Assembly (NCBI GenBank): GCA_018398765.1
Contig: JAHBMJ010001238.1
Coordinates: 1-33,643, forward strand
Length of the DNA: 33,643 nucleotides
Direction of reading: 5' to 3'
DNA from: Chromera velia
Lineage: Eukaryota > Sar > Chromeraceae
Shown here: piece by piece, positions 10,264 to 22,073 of the stretch
Layout: every line of letters starts with the position of its first letter
How positions within the stretch are numbered: the first letter of the stretch is position 1
Translations under genes and position numbers: made by a program
Notes under the pieces: model-generated
The model's input: only the letters and a program-made list of their open reading frames with translations
The model's database searches: none
Told to the model about the DNA's origin: nothing

Positions 10264-13200
10264 TCATGCACGGAAGAAGCAGAGCAACACGGTAAAAACG
10301 AGTAAAAAAAAGAGCATTACCGCCGCAAGGGAGCCCCCAACCACATACACTGCATTTTCATCATGTTCGACCCCCCCCAGGCTCACATTCATTCCCAGGA
10401 ACCCAGTCACAAGACCGGCGACACCAAACACGATACCCACAAGGGCAGCACCAAGTTCAAAGAATACCAGACGGTTACGAGCAACAGCCAGACGGAGCTG
10501 CATTCCCGTCTCCACATTCCCGACTGTCCGCGCAACCCTTCGAACTTTCAGTCGATTCTGACTCAGTTCCCCGTCTGCAAATTCAAGCACATGAGCCAGA
10601 CTCATGGGAGCAGACTCGATACCCGCCTCCCTCATCCACCTCCGTGCCTTCTTTGTGATCAGACCGTCCGAGTCTAGCATCTGGGGATTGGCCCTCTTCA
10701 GAGTCAGCTGCATGCTCCAGAGCTCCTTTCTGTCAGAGAGGACCTCAGAGACTGCACGAGAGGAGGCCTCAAGACGGGCTTCAAGACAAGCGAGAGGTTC
10801 CCTCAGAGTGCCTAGGGCCTCGCAGTCAACCGCACTCACCTGCAGGTCGACGCAGGGGCAGAGAGAGCATGTGTGTCAAAAGAGGGTGTCAACACGGGAC
10901 CAGGAGAAAAGGTCACGAAGTCACTAGCAGGGGGAGCAAAGGGGGGGTTAGACAGACTGTATGGTTTCTTTCCCAGACTGTCACAGCAGGGTGGAGAGAA
11001 GGAAAAAAGGATGAGACAAACGTAAGAAGGAGAGACCGAGAGAAGGAGAAAAGGAAAGGGCCAGATGGAGTGAAAACGTGGAGAGAAAGAAAGGGCTCCA
11101 TGCAGAACAATGAAACAAGGCAGGCAGATGAGACTGACAGAGTGCGAACGCCTCGCAAGTCTATACGCAAGTTTCTCGTGTCGGTCTCTCAAACTCGCCA
11201 TTTCCCCCGCTACATCCCCCAGCATCGCAAGGACCAAAATTTCAAGAATGGCTGTCTCTAAAGGAACCACCCTCGGCCGCCTGTGTCTACTCCCCCCCTC
11301 ACTTCCACATGAGGATACAGAGTGATTCATGGCTGGGGGTGGGGGAGAAGGAGATGCAGCTTTGTTCGAATCTTCCACCCCCCCTTGGTGTGTCTCCTCT
11401 TCGTGCTCTTGCACGTCCTTTTCTGGTGAATCTCCCTGGCCCTCTGAAGGACGAGGGGGGGAGAAAGAGGAAGCGAGATTTGCCGATAGAGCGGGAGGAG
11501 CTTCCTTCTCAATGAAGGCACTCACAGGCTGCTCTTCTTGAAGTTCTCTCCCCTCCCCCGACTGCTCTTCTCCTTCTCCCGTCTCCTCCTTTACCGTTTC
11601 TTGAGATGCCACTCTGCTTTCAATTTGCACCCCAGAAGACGCAGCCAGATCTTCAGCTAGCCCCCTGACTTCTCTGTGAGACTCCTCTATGGAGGGAAGA
11701 GTCAGAAAGGGACTCGATCGATGCTCGGGGAGACGCGGACGCGTGCTGTGAGCAGCAGCAGAAGAAGAAGAAGAGACACCCACTCCACCCTCCTCGACGA
11801 GTCCTGCCACGCTCTTCCCTCTGCTCAGATGCAGAGCTCGACTCCAACCTCCTCTCAAAGCCAAGCTCGCAGAACTAATACTTCTCTCACCGCCTCCCCC
11901 CTCCCATTCCCCTTCTTCCCCCACTTCCACTCTTTCAGTCCTCCTTCTCCGGAGAGAGCTCTTGACTGAACGCTTGATGCGGGAGGCTAGGTTGGGTGCC
12001 TGGCGCTTTCCTCCCCCCAGAACGAGTCCATCGGAAGATTTGGACTTCGGAAGGGGGGGGCACTCGTCCTCTAGGGCAGAGGTGGAGCGTCGCGTTCTTT
12101 GGGCGGGGTCGGTTTGTGAGTGCTTTGGTTGGGTATTCAGAGAATCTTGATGGTGCAGGGAGGAGCCGCGGGCGGTGAAGAAGGAAGTCTTTCTTCGATC
12201 TGGTGTGCCGAGGGAGGCGGAGGAATCACGGGGAATGTTGGCGAGGGCCGTAACGGGCATGCGGGCTGCTTCGATTCTGCTCAACTGTCTGGAAGCTGCC
12301 ATCAGTTGCCATGATTTCGCTAGCTTCTTGGCAATCTTCTCACGCATTTTCAGTGCCTTTGCATCTAAAGACAAAAAGTCCGGAATCCCCCCTGACTTCG
12401 CGTCTGATAAACCTGAGCTTGAAGATTCGTACGTCTGATCAGAGTCACTGCTGGACTCTGTGTCCGCTCCCGTGACAGGCGGAACCTTTTCCAGAGGGGC
12501 TGCTGAGTCAGTCAACTCTAGTCCGTCTGCGGTTGTCGCTGCAGATTGAAGAGGTTTGAAGGAGGGCCTCTGGCTTTCTGAGCCTGAGGAGGGGGGGGGA
12601 ATCTTCGGAGGGGGGGCTGCAGTCTTGGCTGCAAGTTTCTGTAGGAGGTCGTCGGACTTGTTGCAAAGATCCGAATTGAAAAGGAAAACGCGGTCATGGA
12701 GAATGATGGCATAGACAGGGTAGATGCACATGATCACACACCCACTCCGACGGACGAGGAGGGCCTGCATATATGCAGCAAGAGGGAGAGAGGACAGTGA
12801 GAGGGAGAAAGAGCACAAAGAGGAACGAGGACCAAGGCAGGACCGCTTGGGGGCACAGGAAAACGAAGTGCTGGCACTTGGTAGGATTATGAGGGGCAGT
12901 GGGACACTGCAAGGGAAGGAAGAGAGCCGAAATCCGCAAAGCAACGGAAGGCGCAGGGCCCAGACAACTAGGCGTAGCTCCTGGGACCTCGCGGGTGCCC
13001 AACTGACGCGTTCAGGCTCAGGCGTCCAGATTCCTCTGATATCTCTGTAGCTGATCCTCTTATCGTCCCCATCACCCCTTGAATGGAGATGCCGTAGGTC
13101 CTCCCCTCGACTGTCGCTTCTGTGCCCTCCTTCGTTGTGATTATGGTGATGGTGGTGTTTGACAAAGCTGTGATGGAGGACCTCCTGCATTCAAAAGGGC

Positions 13201-13456
13201 AAGGGGGGGCAGAGAAGCAGATCAAGTGAGAGGAGACGGCGACAAATTAGGGAGCATTAATTGTGATCCCACTCAGTCTTCCGACCTGAATGACTCGATG
13301 GGGTGCCCAGTCATGCTTCAAAATCGTCCCCTCATGCACCTCATATAGTTTCATTCGCTTGGCATGGACATGTTCTCCATCTGTCGCACACACAAAGAAG
13401 TCATGCATGGCAAAGGAGGAGTGCCCTCCTTCAGATGTGACACTGCCCTCCTTCAT
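10264..13456 (-). CDS. CorA/MRS2-type magnesium channel with long inserted low-complexity region
   Basis: Proposed exons on minus: 13456-13286, 13184-13008, 12764-11167, 10834-10264 (TGA at 10266-10264), giving 838 residues in consistent phase. The N-terminal part has RDIRGIWTPEPER joined to ALLVRRSG and IYPVYAIILHDRVFLFN, the order seen in MRS2 (RDLR, then a beta-rich segment ending xVxxFD). Residues about 615-760 are helical. Two membrane helices (about 771-795 and 810-836) flank the diagnostic GMN at 796-798. Known members are pentameric Mg2+ channels of mitochondria, plastids or plasma membrane; the membrane is unknown here. About 450 Ser/Pro/Glu/Arg-rich residues are inserted between the two halves, with a His run (HHHHHNHN) near residue 67. 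The last intron uses a weak GTGAG acceptor so that phase fits; the stronger TGCAG five bases earlier does not. The start ATG is uncertain, as an upstream exon may exist. Confidence 0.8.
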
Positions 13457-14006
13457 CTTGGTGGAAAGCGTGCTCGACGAGACAAAGCAGTCGCTGAAAA
13501 GACTTCGCAGCCAGGAGTCAATTGCCAAAGCAGTGCGCTACAGTATCATCGGGCAGTCAGACCAGATGAATCATTCAGGTCATCCGAGAACCTTCAAGAA
13601 TTGGAGACGGACAGTGCATCTCCAAGTGCATGGGCCCGGCCGGGGGCCCCGGCCGCGGCCGATGCATGCGTGCATGCCATGGGAATGCCGGGGCACTGAG
13701 CCGCTCGATCGATCGATCGAGACGCGCGCGTCCGTTTTGGGGGAGCAGATGGCAAAACCCCTTTGAGAAGCCTGATGTCAGAAGCCTGTCAGAGATCAGT
13801 TGTGTGTAACAGGATTCTCTCTGTCACTCTCCTTCGACTCAGTGCTGTGCAACAACCCATTTCCACTCTCAGCCGAACCGGTACGGACGAATTAAAGCTT
13901 CGCTGATATCTGGAGTTCAGTCAACCAACTTTCCGTAGCAGTCTGACGGACAGTTTGTACTTCTAGTAGCAGTAATCAGCAATCAGCGTTCTTTCACATC
14001 GTCGAA
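13457..14006. promoter_or_regulatory. Divergent intergenic region between Mg2+ channel and deaminase genes
   Basis: The two start codons face away from each other across about 550 bases, so both promoters and 5' UTRs must fit here if the starts are right. The stretch 13625-13735 is a striking GC-rich block with nested palindromes (GGGGCCCCGG, GCATGC, CGATCGATCGATCG) and a CG-dinucleotide run. No TATA box is obvious. Shared regulation is inferred only from the arrangement. Confidence 0.45.
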
Positions 14007-14717
14007 ATGGCCACAGTCGACAATTCCCTTGCCGCAACTGCTGTTGCTCCTACTCCTGAGGCTGTGGAGATTATGAAGAGGCCCTCTTCTCTGGAGCAAG
14101 AGAATTACAATCCCTTCATGCACGCAGCGTGCAGTAGTGCTATGGCAGGGATCACGTTGAAACACGGAGGCCCTTTCGGTGCCTGCATTGTCAAGAATGG
14201 AGTCATGGTGGCGGTAAGTTGGTTCCCTCTGGCTCGTTTCCTCGCTCTGTTTAAGCGCATCAAATGCATACGCGAAAAACTTTATGCTTCTTTCAGGTTG
14301 CCCACAACATGGTCCTGTGCAACTTGGACCCCTCCTGCCATGCTGAGATGACCTGCATCCGGGCTGCCTGTAAGGCTCTGGGCACTCACGACCTCTCCTG
14401 CTGTGAACTCTACACAACCTGTAAGTCCAAAAAGGGAGCCAATAAGTTTCGCTTTGGGCGTCACCTTGCGCCCGGTCCGTTTGGTGGCTGACAAGGAAAA
14501 TTCACCTTCCCACTCCGCTCTGTGTCCTGCAGGCGAGCCTTGTCCCATGTGCTGGGGTGCTGCGAACTGGTCAGTGCCTTTTCCGTCATTCTTGCTGTCT
14601 CGATCACGGGGTCTGCACGCTGCGGTCTTGGGGACTGCATGGGCAGTGTGGGGGAAACAGTTTGGCTTGCCGTGGGTTGGGGGTGACTTCAAAGCACAAT
14701 TTAGCGATTTGTCGTGT

Positions 14718-14749
<32 letters not shown>

Positions 14750-14750
14750 T

Positions 14751-14782
<32 letters not shown>

Positions 14783-14965
14783 TTCTTTCTTTTCTTCTTT
14801 TCTTTCTTTTCTTTCTTTTCTTTCTTTCTTTCTTTCTTTCTCCCTTTCTTCCTTTCTTCCTTTCTCCCTTTCTTCCTTTCTTCCTTTCTTCCTTCCTTTC
14901 TTCCTTTCTTCCTTCCTTCCTTTCTTTCTTTCTTTTCTTTTCTTTCTTTTCTTTCTTTCTTTCTT

Positions 14966-15009
<44 letters not shown>

Positions 15010-15484
15010 TTCTTTCTTTCTTTCTTTCTTTTCTTTCTTTCTTTCTTTCTTTCTTTCTTTTTTTCTTTCTTTTCTTTCTTTTCTTTCTTTTCTTTCTTTT
15101 CTTTCTTTTCTTTCTTTTCTTCCTTTTCTTCCTTTTCTTCCTTTTCTTCCTTCCTTCCTTTCTTCCTTTCTTCCTTTCTTTCTTTCTTCCTTCCTTCCTT
15201 CCCTTCCTTCCTTCCTTCCTTCCTTTCTTCCTTTCTTCCTTTCTTCCTTCCTTCCTTTCTTTCTTTCTTTCTTTCCTTCCTTCCTTCCTTCCTTCCTTTC
15301 TTCCTTCCTTCCTTTCTTCCTTCCTTCCTTTCTTCCTTCCTTTCTTCCTTTCTTCCTTCCTTTCTTCCTTTCTTCCTTCCTTCCTTTCTTCCTTTCTTCC
15401 TTTCTTCCTTTCTTCCTTTCTTCCTTTCTTCCTTTCTTTCTTTTTTTCTTTTCTTTCTTTTCTTTCTTTCTTTCTTTCTTTCTT

Positions 15485-15521
<37 letters not shown>

Positions 15522-17189
15522 CTTTTCTTTCTTTCTTTCTTTCTTTCTTTCTTTTTTTCTTTCTTTTCTTTCTTTTCTTTCTTTTCTTTCTTTTCTTTCT
15601 TTTCTTTCTTTTCTTTCTTTTCTTTCTTTTCTTTCTTTTCTTTCTTTTCTTCCTTTTCTTCCTTCCTTCCTTTCTTCCTTTCTTTCTTTCTTCCTTCCTT
15701 CCTTCCTTCCTTCCCTTCCTTCCTTCCTTCCTTCCTTTCTTCCTTTCTTCCTTTCTTCCTTTCTTCCTTCCTTCCTTTCTTTCTTTCTTTCTTTCTTTCC
15801 TTCCTTCCTTCCTTCCTTCCTTTCTTCCTTCCTTCCTTCCTTCCTTTCTTCCTTCCTTTCTTTCTTCCTTCCTTCCTTTCTTTCTTTCTTTCTTTTCTTT
15901 CTCTCCCTCTCTCTCTCTCTCTCTTTCTCTGTCTCTCCTCCCTCCGAAGAAATGTTCCCATTGATCTTCAATCCTTCGTATTCTGATCATTTTTCTGTTT
16001 GATCCAGGGCCCGACTGAAGAAGATCCACATCGGTGCCACGAGAACCACAGCAGCCAAGTACGGGTTTGACGACGAATTCTTCTACCAGCAGATTGACCT
16101 GCCCCACCACGAAAGGGCAATCAAGCACATGATGAGTGTGAACAAGGAGGACTGCAAGAAGGTAGGCAAGTTTGGGGGGGCTGTGCGATTCGGAAAGAAA
16201 GGGACGTTGAAAATACTTGGTGGTGGAAGCGAGGGGGGAAAATTTCTTTCAATGTCCTTTGGTCAGTACTTCTTGAAGTGAACCACTTGCGCGAACAGGA
16301 ATTGTCATTACTGCAGTGCCTGTCAGAAGAGTTTCAAGCAAAACTGCTTATTTACAGTTCATCTAATACTGAATTCAGTCGAAGACGCACAAAATTGAAG
16401 TGCATGATGGCACGCGCTGCCTGCCTGCAGGTGTTCGAGGAGAGCAACACGTACAAGCGCCGTATGAAGAGTGGCCGAGGGCTGATGGCCAAGATCTATG
16501 AATCCCTTTTTGAAGAGGACGAGGCGAAGGTGGAAGTGAAGGACGCAAAGAACGAAGACGGCACTGACCACCTGCACGAACTTGCACACGGGGATTTCAT
16601 GAAGGTCAGTCAGGCGTCGGGGGAGAGCAAGAGGAGTTGTTTGTCTGCATGTACGCGTGTTGTGTGACGTACCCTTACCGTGCTTGCCTTTCGTACCCCC
16701 GCGACCATCTTTCTCTTTCCTTGTTTGCTGGTTCCTTTCTTCTTCCGTATCTGCTCTCTCTCCATGTGTTTCTCATGCCCCCCCCGCGGATGTGCAGGCC
16801 GCCGTCGAGGCAGCCGAGGAGGGGCAGAGACTCGGGGAGTCAAAGGAGAGGGAGCCGTTCGGGGCCGTGGTCGTCAAGGATGGGAAGGTTCTCGCTGTCA
16901 GTAGATCCAAGAGGGAGAGGAAGAGAGGGAGAGATAACCAGAAAGATCAGAAAGAGAGTGATGCAGGGAGAGATACAGACACAGCGCGAGGGGGGAGGGG
17001 TCGTTTTTTTCGCCAATTTTGCTTATCCGATGCGTCTTCAGCTCCTTGTTGTGTTCGTTTGGGGGACCACAGTAGCTGCTCGAAGGGTCGACTTCCGCCT
17101 CGTAGTCGCTGAGTGTCAGCCCGAATGCTGCGGAGTCAATGAGGTCTTGTTTCTGCCACAGCCCGTTCCCCCCCCCCCCCCNNNNNNCT

Positions 17190-17220
<31 letters not shown>

Positions 17221-18053
17221 CTTGCGTGCAGTCTGCGTACAACACCGTTCTGAAGGATGGAGACCCGACTGCAACTGCTGAGGTGAGTTTTTTATGTGAT
17301 CGGGGGGGCGTTCTTTTCTTCTGTCTGACTGCTCTCCCTCCATCTCTGTTCTCTCTGTTTTGTGGGCCATTCCCGAGCGCTCATAGGCTCTTGCTCTTTC
17401 ACATGCACTCACTCACACAAAGACGGCGCACGCATGATTTGACGAGCCAGAAAACAAAAGCGCGCGCACATGTTGCAGGTCAACGCCATCCGGAAGGCCT
17501 GCAAGGCTCTGGGAACGTACAAACTCGACGGGTGCGCCCTGTACACGACCACGGAGCCTGACCCGATGTCCCTCGGGTGCATCTACTGGGCGAGAATCTC
17601 GGAGCTGCACATCGGGGTCTCCCAGAAACTGGCAGCCGCTTTCGGATTTGAGGATGGCCTCCTTCACTATAAGGTCGGTCGGTCTGGGGAAGAGTTCTGT
17701 TTTCACACAGATGCTTGGAGTCGATATTTTGATTGTCCTCCTGTTCCTTCTATCCCACCTGCCTTTGCTGCTGTTCTCCATTATTCTCTCCTCTTTCCCC
17801 TTCTCCCGCGATACATCTTTCTCTCATCCCTCACCCACTCACCAATACCAGTTTACGGAGCCCCTCTTTCCTTTGGCCGAACCCTCACGCCCCTTGGGGC
17901 CCTCCCCCTTCCTGTCCTCGTCTACATGCTTCCTTGCAGGAGTTGGAGTGCAATCCTGAGGAGCGCTGCATCGAGACGGCATATGATGTGATGCACGATG
18001 AGTGCGAGCGGGTGTTCCAGCAGTGGCAGGCAGGGCAGGGAACCATCTACTAA
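14007..18053 (+). CDS. Two-domain guanine/guanosine deaminase-like protein, second domain zinc-dead
   Basis: Nine exons: 14007-14213, 14297-14420, 14533-14569, 16008-16161, 16431-16604, 16798-16896, 17232-17282, 17479-17673 and 17940-18053 (TAA). All have GT-AG borders and sum to 384 residues. Domain 1 has GGPFGA, then HAE (His84, Glu86) and CEPCPMC (Cys114, Cys117), the full zinc and proton-shuttle set of the cytidine-deaminase fold. The later FDDEFFYQQID resembles bacterial guanine deaminase GuaD. Domain 2 (from about residue 233) repeats EPFGAVVVKDG, DPTATAE and EPDPMSLGCIYWAR, so His is Thr280 and both Cys are Asp310 and Ser313, while Glu282 remains. A charged linker (about 175-232) joins the domains. 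Domain 1 likely hydrolyses guanine or a guanine nucleoside; domain 2 is probably structural or regulatory, as in deaminases with an inactive partner. Confidence 0.9.
14719..15945 (+). repeat. Pure polypyrimidine microsatellite (TTTC/TTCC/CT) in intron 3
   Basis: About 1.2 kb of only C and T on the plus strand, made of blocks of TTTC, TTTTC, TTCC and CT. It lies wholly within intron 3 (14570-16007) of the deaminase gene. Block order repeats at a larger scale: the CT block at about 14967 recurs at about 15486, and the CCCTTCC irregularity near 15200 recurs near 15713, a period of about 515 bp. The long Phe/Ser/Leu and Lys/Arg/Glu open frames on both strands are artefacts. Confidence 0.95.
17171..17221 (+). 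repeat. Poly-C run, six-base gap and (TG)n repeat in intron 6
   Basis: A C homopolymer is followed by six Ns (17182-17187) and a TG dinucleotide run close to the intron 6 acceptor. The Ns mark an assembly gap of unknown true size and do not touch an exon. Confidence 0.9.
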
Positions 18054-18593
18054 TCAGCCGACTGGTCGGCCTTTGGACTCTCTGAGCGGTTCTTGGCATG
18101 GTGCGTGACTGTCATACCAGATGGTTCAGAAAAGCAAGGAGAAAGACTTGAAGACGCGTGTGCAGGTTCATGTTGCTTGAATGGTTTTTTGAGCAGGGCG
18201 GTCGTTTCTTCCATCCATTGGAAGGTAATGGAACCTAGAGGAGAGCGGGAGATGGCAGAATTGGGAAGGAAAGCTCTCTTCTCTGCGAGACGATCAAGGG
18301 AAAAATAAAGCAAAAAGAGAGTCAAGCAGACCGCAAAAAGCAGAAAGGGAATTCCCTCTCCATCCGTTGCCTCTTCCTCAGACTGAGCCCCAAAACGAAA
18401 CGAAAGGTGTGGGGTCAGCAGTTGTCATCAGCCTGTTTTTGTTACGTGTTCTGTCTGTCCTGTGTCAGTCTCGTTTGTCCGCTGCTGCATCTGCATAGCA
18501 ATGAGAGAAGGCAGTACATGCTCTGTCTGTCTGTCTGTCTTTTTGTCTGTGGTGTTCATGAAGAAAAAGAGGGAGAAGAAGAAGAAACATATA

Positions 18594-18628
<35 letters not shown>

Positions 18629-20145
18629 ATTTTTCTTCTCTTCTTACTGGAGGGAGGGATCTGTTCCTCCCTTGTAAAGTGGGACGTGCTGGCTGAAAGC
18701 CAGTACTGGACGAAAAGGCCTGCATGGGTCCACCCATCCATGTTGATTGGAAGAAGGTGCATGACCTCATGAAGAAAGGAAGGGTATCGCTATCTGGACA
18801 GATCCTCTTTTTTCCTTCTTAATTTTCTCCTCCGTCTTTCGCGTGCCGATGGAACAGGAGGAAGAGGAGCCTGTCTGCATGCATGGCGCGACTGACCGGG
18901 TAGGGCGGGCAGATGCTGTGGGTGGGTGGTTCACCTCATGATGATGGGCGGCATGGCGTGGCTCACAGGGTTGAGGCTGGCAGCGCACAGTGGTTTTTCT
19001 CTTCTACCACATTTTCCTTCACTTCGCTGAATGTATCTCTTCTCTCAGAGTTCTTTTCTCAATACCAATCAAGACAAAAGATGAACAAGGAAAGAACGAT
19101 GGATGATGAATGAGATCAATCTATGGCAGCCGCCTATCAATTGCATTCGCCAACCAACAGTCTAGAGTGGAACGCAGGATCAATTCTGAGTCATGCGTTC
19201 TTCAGGTGTAGAGCGGGAAGCAAGAAAGATGACAGATGCTTTCTTGGCTTTTGGCTGGAGTCCGGTGAACAAACCAGCCGGTGGGCATAGACAGGGGGGT
19301 GCACAGAATGTCATTGTGTCAATTTGGCATGCCCTTTCGTTCTCCTTTACTCGATACTGAGAAGCCTTTTGCTGGTTGGGTGAATTCCTTCTCCTTTGTG
19401 CTGCTGGTGGGAGGAGAATGGATTTCTCCGTCAGTCTGATAGTAGATACAAGAAAGGGAGACGGGATTTCATGTGTCCAATCTGTAAGTCTCTCTGCCTG
19501 CTGCCGCGGCTGCCTGATTTTCCTGTCTCTTCTCCCTTTTTCTTCTTTTTGCCTGCTTGCGTACAGCAGCTGTATGAGTAGTTGAGCATCTAGTAGAGCG
19601 TGTACATGCATAGAAAATCCTTCAGGCAGTCACGCAGTGACATTCTTGTTGCATCATTCTTGTGTCAAAGCATGTACACAAATAATGCACACCTGTTTGT
19701 ATGTACGTTTTCCAATTTTGAATCTTGGGAGCGCGTGTGGGATAACCTTACCGCAAGCCTGACCGTCAACTTTGCTTTTCAACCTTTTCAACTTTGACTT
19801 ACACAGATCGATGGGTCGAAAGTCTTGATCATCCAGAAAAGTTATTCCTTTTGAAATCGGACCTGAAGGTTGCAAAATTAAAGCAAATTTCGAGTCGGAC
19901 ACAAGCTTGAACTTCTTGATCATTGAGATCTTAGATTTTGTAGGATCTCATTTAGGATATTATAATGATCATACTAATGCATGATCATACTGCATGGGAA
20001 GTTAATTGTAATTACTATCGTAGTAATTGAATACGGCTATACACATACGGCCATTTTAGGTGAGCAATCGCTTAATTAGCGTGCTCCTAGCTTTGCAATG
20101 TGACCTGAATGTCCACTATCCACAGACTGTCCTTTTGCTATTATG
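18054..20145. other. Intergenic region after the deaminase gene, with TCTG repeats
   Basis: No gene recognised in about 2.1 kb. It starts with the deaminase 3' UTR. Two TCTG/TGTC microsatellites lie at about 18521-18541 and 18594-18628. From about 19800 the DNA turns strongly AT-rich, with repeated TGATCAT strings near 19960-19995. Small open frames lack support. Confidence 0.5.
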
Positions 20146-21005
20146 TACACCAATACTGTCGGGTTACACAATCATTTTTTTCAAAATGTTTTGTTACACA
20201 TTGTTTGGTTACACATTTTGATATAGAATTTTGATGAATGACAGGTGCGAAAGTTCAGTAACGTGACAATCTGCCAGCAGTGACTGAATCTGCTGTATTT
20301 ATGGTAGCTTTAGAAGTAAATTAGAACAGCTTTAATTAAGTGATACTAAGCATACTAAGCAACCATTTTTGATGTTTTAAACTTAGGTTTTATGTATCAG
20401 CGGGTTAACTCGTTTTTCATTATTCTTATGTAATCAAAAACCATTATATTTTCCGATAGTGACTATTGATTTGAATGATTTCCGATAATCATTATTGACT
20501 TTAATATTATGATAAGAACCTAGAGAAGTATGTGCTCTTCAGACAGCTGAGCGCTTTAAGTTCTTCTACGGTGCACCGTTTGTTAAGAGAGGATATGGTT
20601 TCCATCGGGTTAATCAGTCATACCCTCTTCCATGGATCGATCAATGTGATACATGCAAGTGAAAAAGACAAACATGTAAAGCACAAAAAATAAAAAATGC
20701 ACGCAGAAAAAAGAAAAATCCACAGAGCAAAAAAGATAAATGCATGTAGCTCGCTCACATCGTGCACACAATATATTCGTCCGGTACAGCACATCATCAC
20801 AGTGCCATATAGTCACGCGATCCCAGGATCAACAAACCACCTGCGCTAGAGAATGCACGCCCCCCCCTCCGTTTTGCCACTAACTTTTCTCTATCACTGT
20901 AGGCTTTGTGTGCAAAGAAAAGCCGCAGGTAATGCAGGGCATCTAGAACAAATCAGTCGAAGAGTTCAGAAGTTATGCCTACAAGTTGGAATACCATGTA
21001 TTCAA

Positions 21006-22073
21006 TTAAGTCAGAAGAACACAGAGTCTACGTAACAATCCTTGCACACGCATCCATTCACGAATTAGGAGAGGAGAAGCAGTGTGTACCACTCCACGTA
21101 AAAACGATCTATGCAAGAAAGAAAAAGACCATTGACACACCAGCAGCTCAGCAAACAAACACATCAGCGAATGCACTACAACCGACGCAGGGGCATTCGT
21201 CAAGAGTAACGTACGAGTGACATGCCCTGAAATTAAACCGCAACGCCCACCCCCACTTGTGATGTAAGAGAAGCCGTGAGCAAACCTACTCCTCTCTAGG
21301 GATAAGGATGACTTACGAGAAATCGTGTTATCCCTTATACCTGAGAGACATTGAGCTATTGGTCCACGATTTGGGTTAGCAGACTCAAAAAGTACGATCT
21401 CAGGTGCACACGGCAGGCAGAACAATGACAAACCGAGCACTGTGCACCCTTCTTGTCTCTCCAGCACACAGCTAGAATGATAGAAGTCCTGGCTCTGCAA
21501 GGATGCCATGAAAGAGTCATCATTCAAGAAAGAAGAGGACCAAGACCGGGCCAAAATCGACCTGTCATCCATGTACCGAGCCATAAACCATTTGTCACCG
21601 TTCCATCCAGAAATGCCAGCATCCACAGCCCTCCCTCTCTCTAAGACTTTCCATGCAGCATAAAAATGAGCCCCTCCAGGAGAACAGGGGCTCCCTTGAG
21701 GGAAGCCTTCCCGCTGCCCAACCCGTTTTCCCAACATAATAATTATATTGGAGGCAAAGTCTACCGAGATAATCTGGGGCAGCAAGTCGAGTGGACATAC
21801 AAGAGAAGAAGGGTGGTTCGAATGTGACGACAAGAAAGCAACAGGACATCTCCATTTCAAGCGCGATAACCATGACTCCCCCCTCGCCAGACCCGCAAGC
21901 CACAAACAAACAGGCCTTTCCTTTCTCAAAATAACAAAACGATTCCTCCCCTGACTCTTCATAAGCGAAATGAATTCAAACAAAGAAGACAGAAAGTCAG
22001 ACCAAGGGAGAAAAGGGAAATACGCTTTAATATCATCCACTATAATAGATGCTCTTCCTGCAGGCCAGCGGGG
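21006..22073 (-). pseudogene. Reverse transcriptase core of the retroelement
   Basis: Open from just after a TGA, with RT motifs in order: VDDIKAYFP (motif A) near 22040, GFPQGSPCSP (motif B) near 21700, and ARYMDDRSIL (motif C, YMDD at 21575-21564). TAA at 21008-21006 ends a thumb-like C-terminal region. Upstream fragments in other frames (22277-22080 and 22815-22426) likely belong to the same protein but are separated by shifts. The PQGSPxSP and RYxDD forms fit Penelope-like or related RTs better than the LINE at the right end of the window, which has KQGDPLS and YADD. Confidence 0.7.

Noticed and set aside
10363-12438. Numerous plus-strand open frames of 60-100 codons
   Set aside because: Shadows of the long GC-rich exon of the Mg2+ channel gene on the minus strand.
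14282-16128. Very long Lys/Arg/Glu-rich and Phe/Ser/Leu-rich open frames on both strands
   Set aside because: They are translations of the C/T microsatellite in intron 3; stops cannot occur in such a repeat and the frames overlap true splice sites.
18521-18628. Regularly spaced TCTG repeats considered as a CRISPR-like array
   Set aside because: Pure tetranucleotide microsatellites without spacers, in a eukaryotic context.
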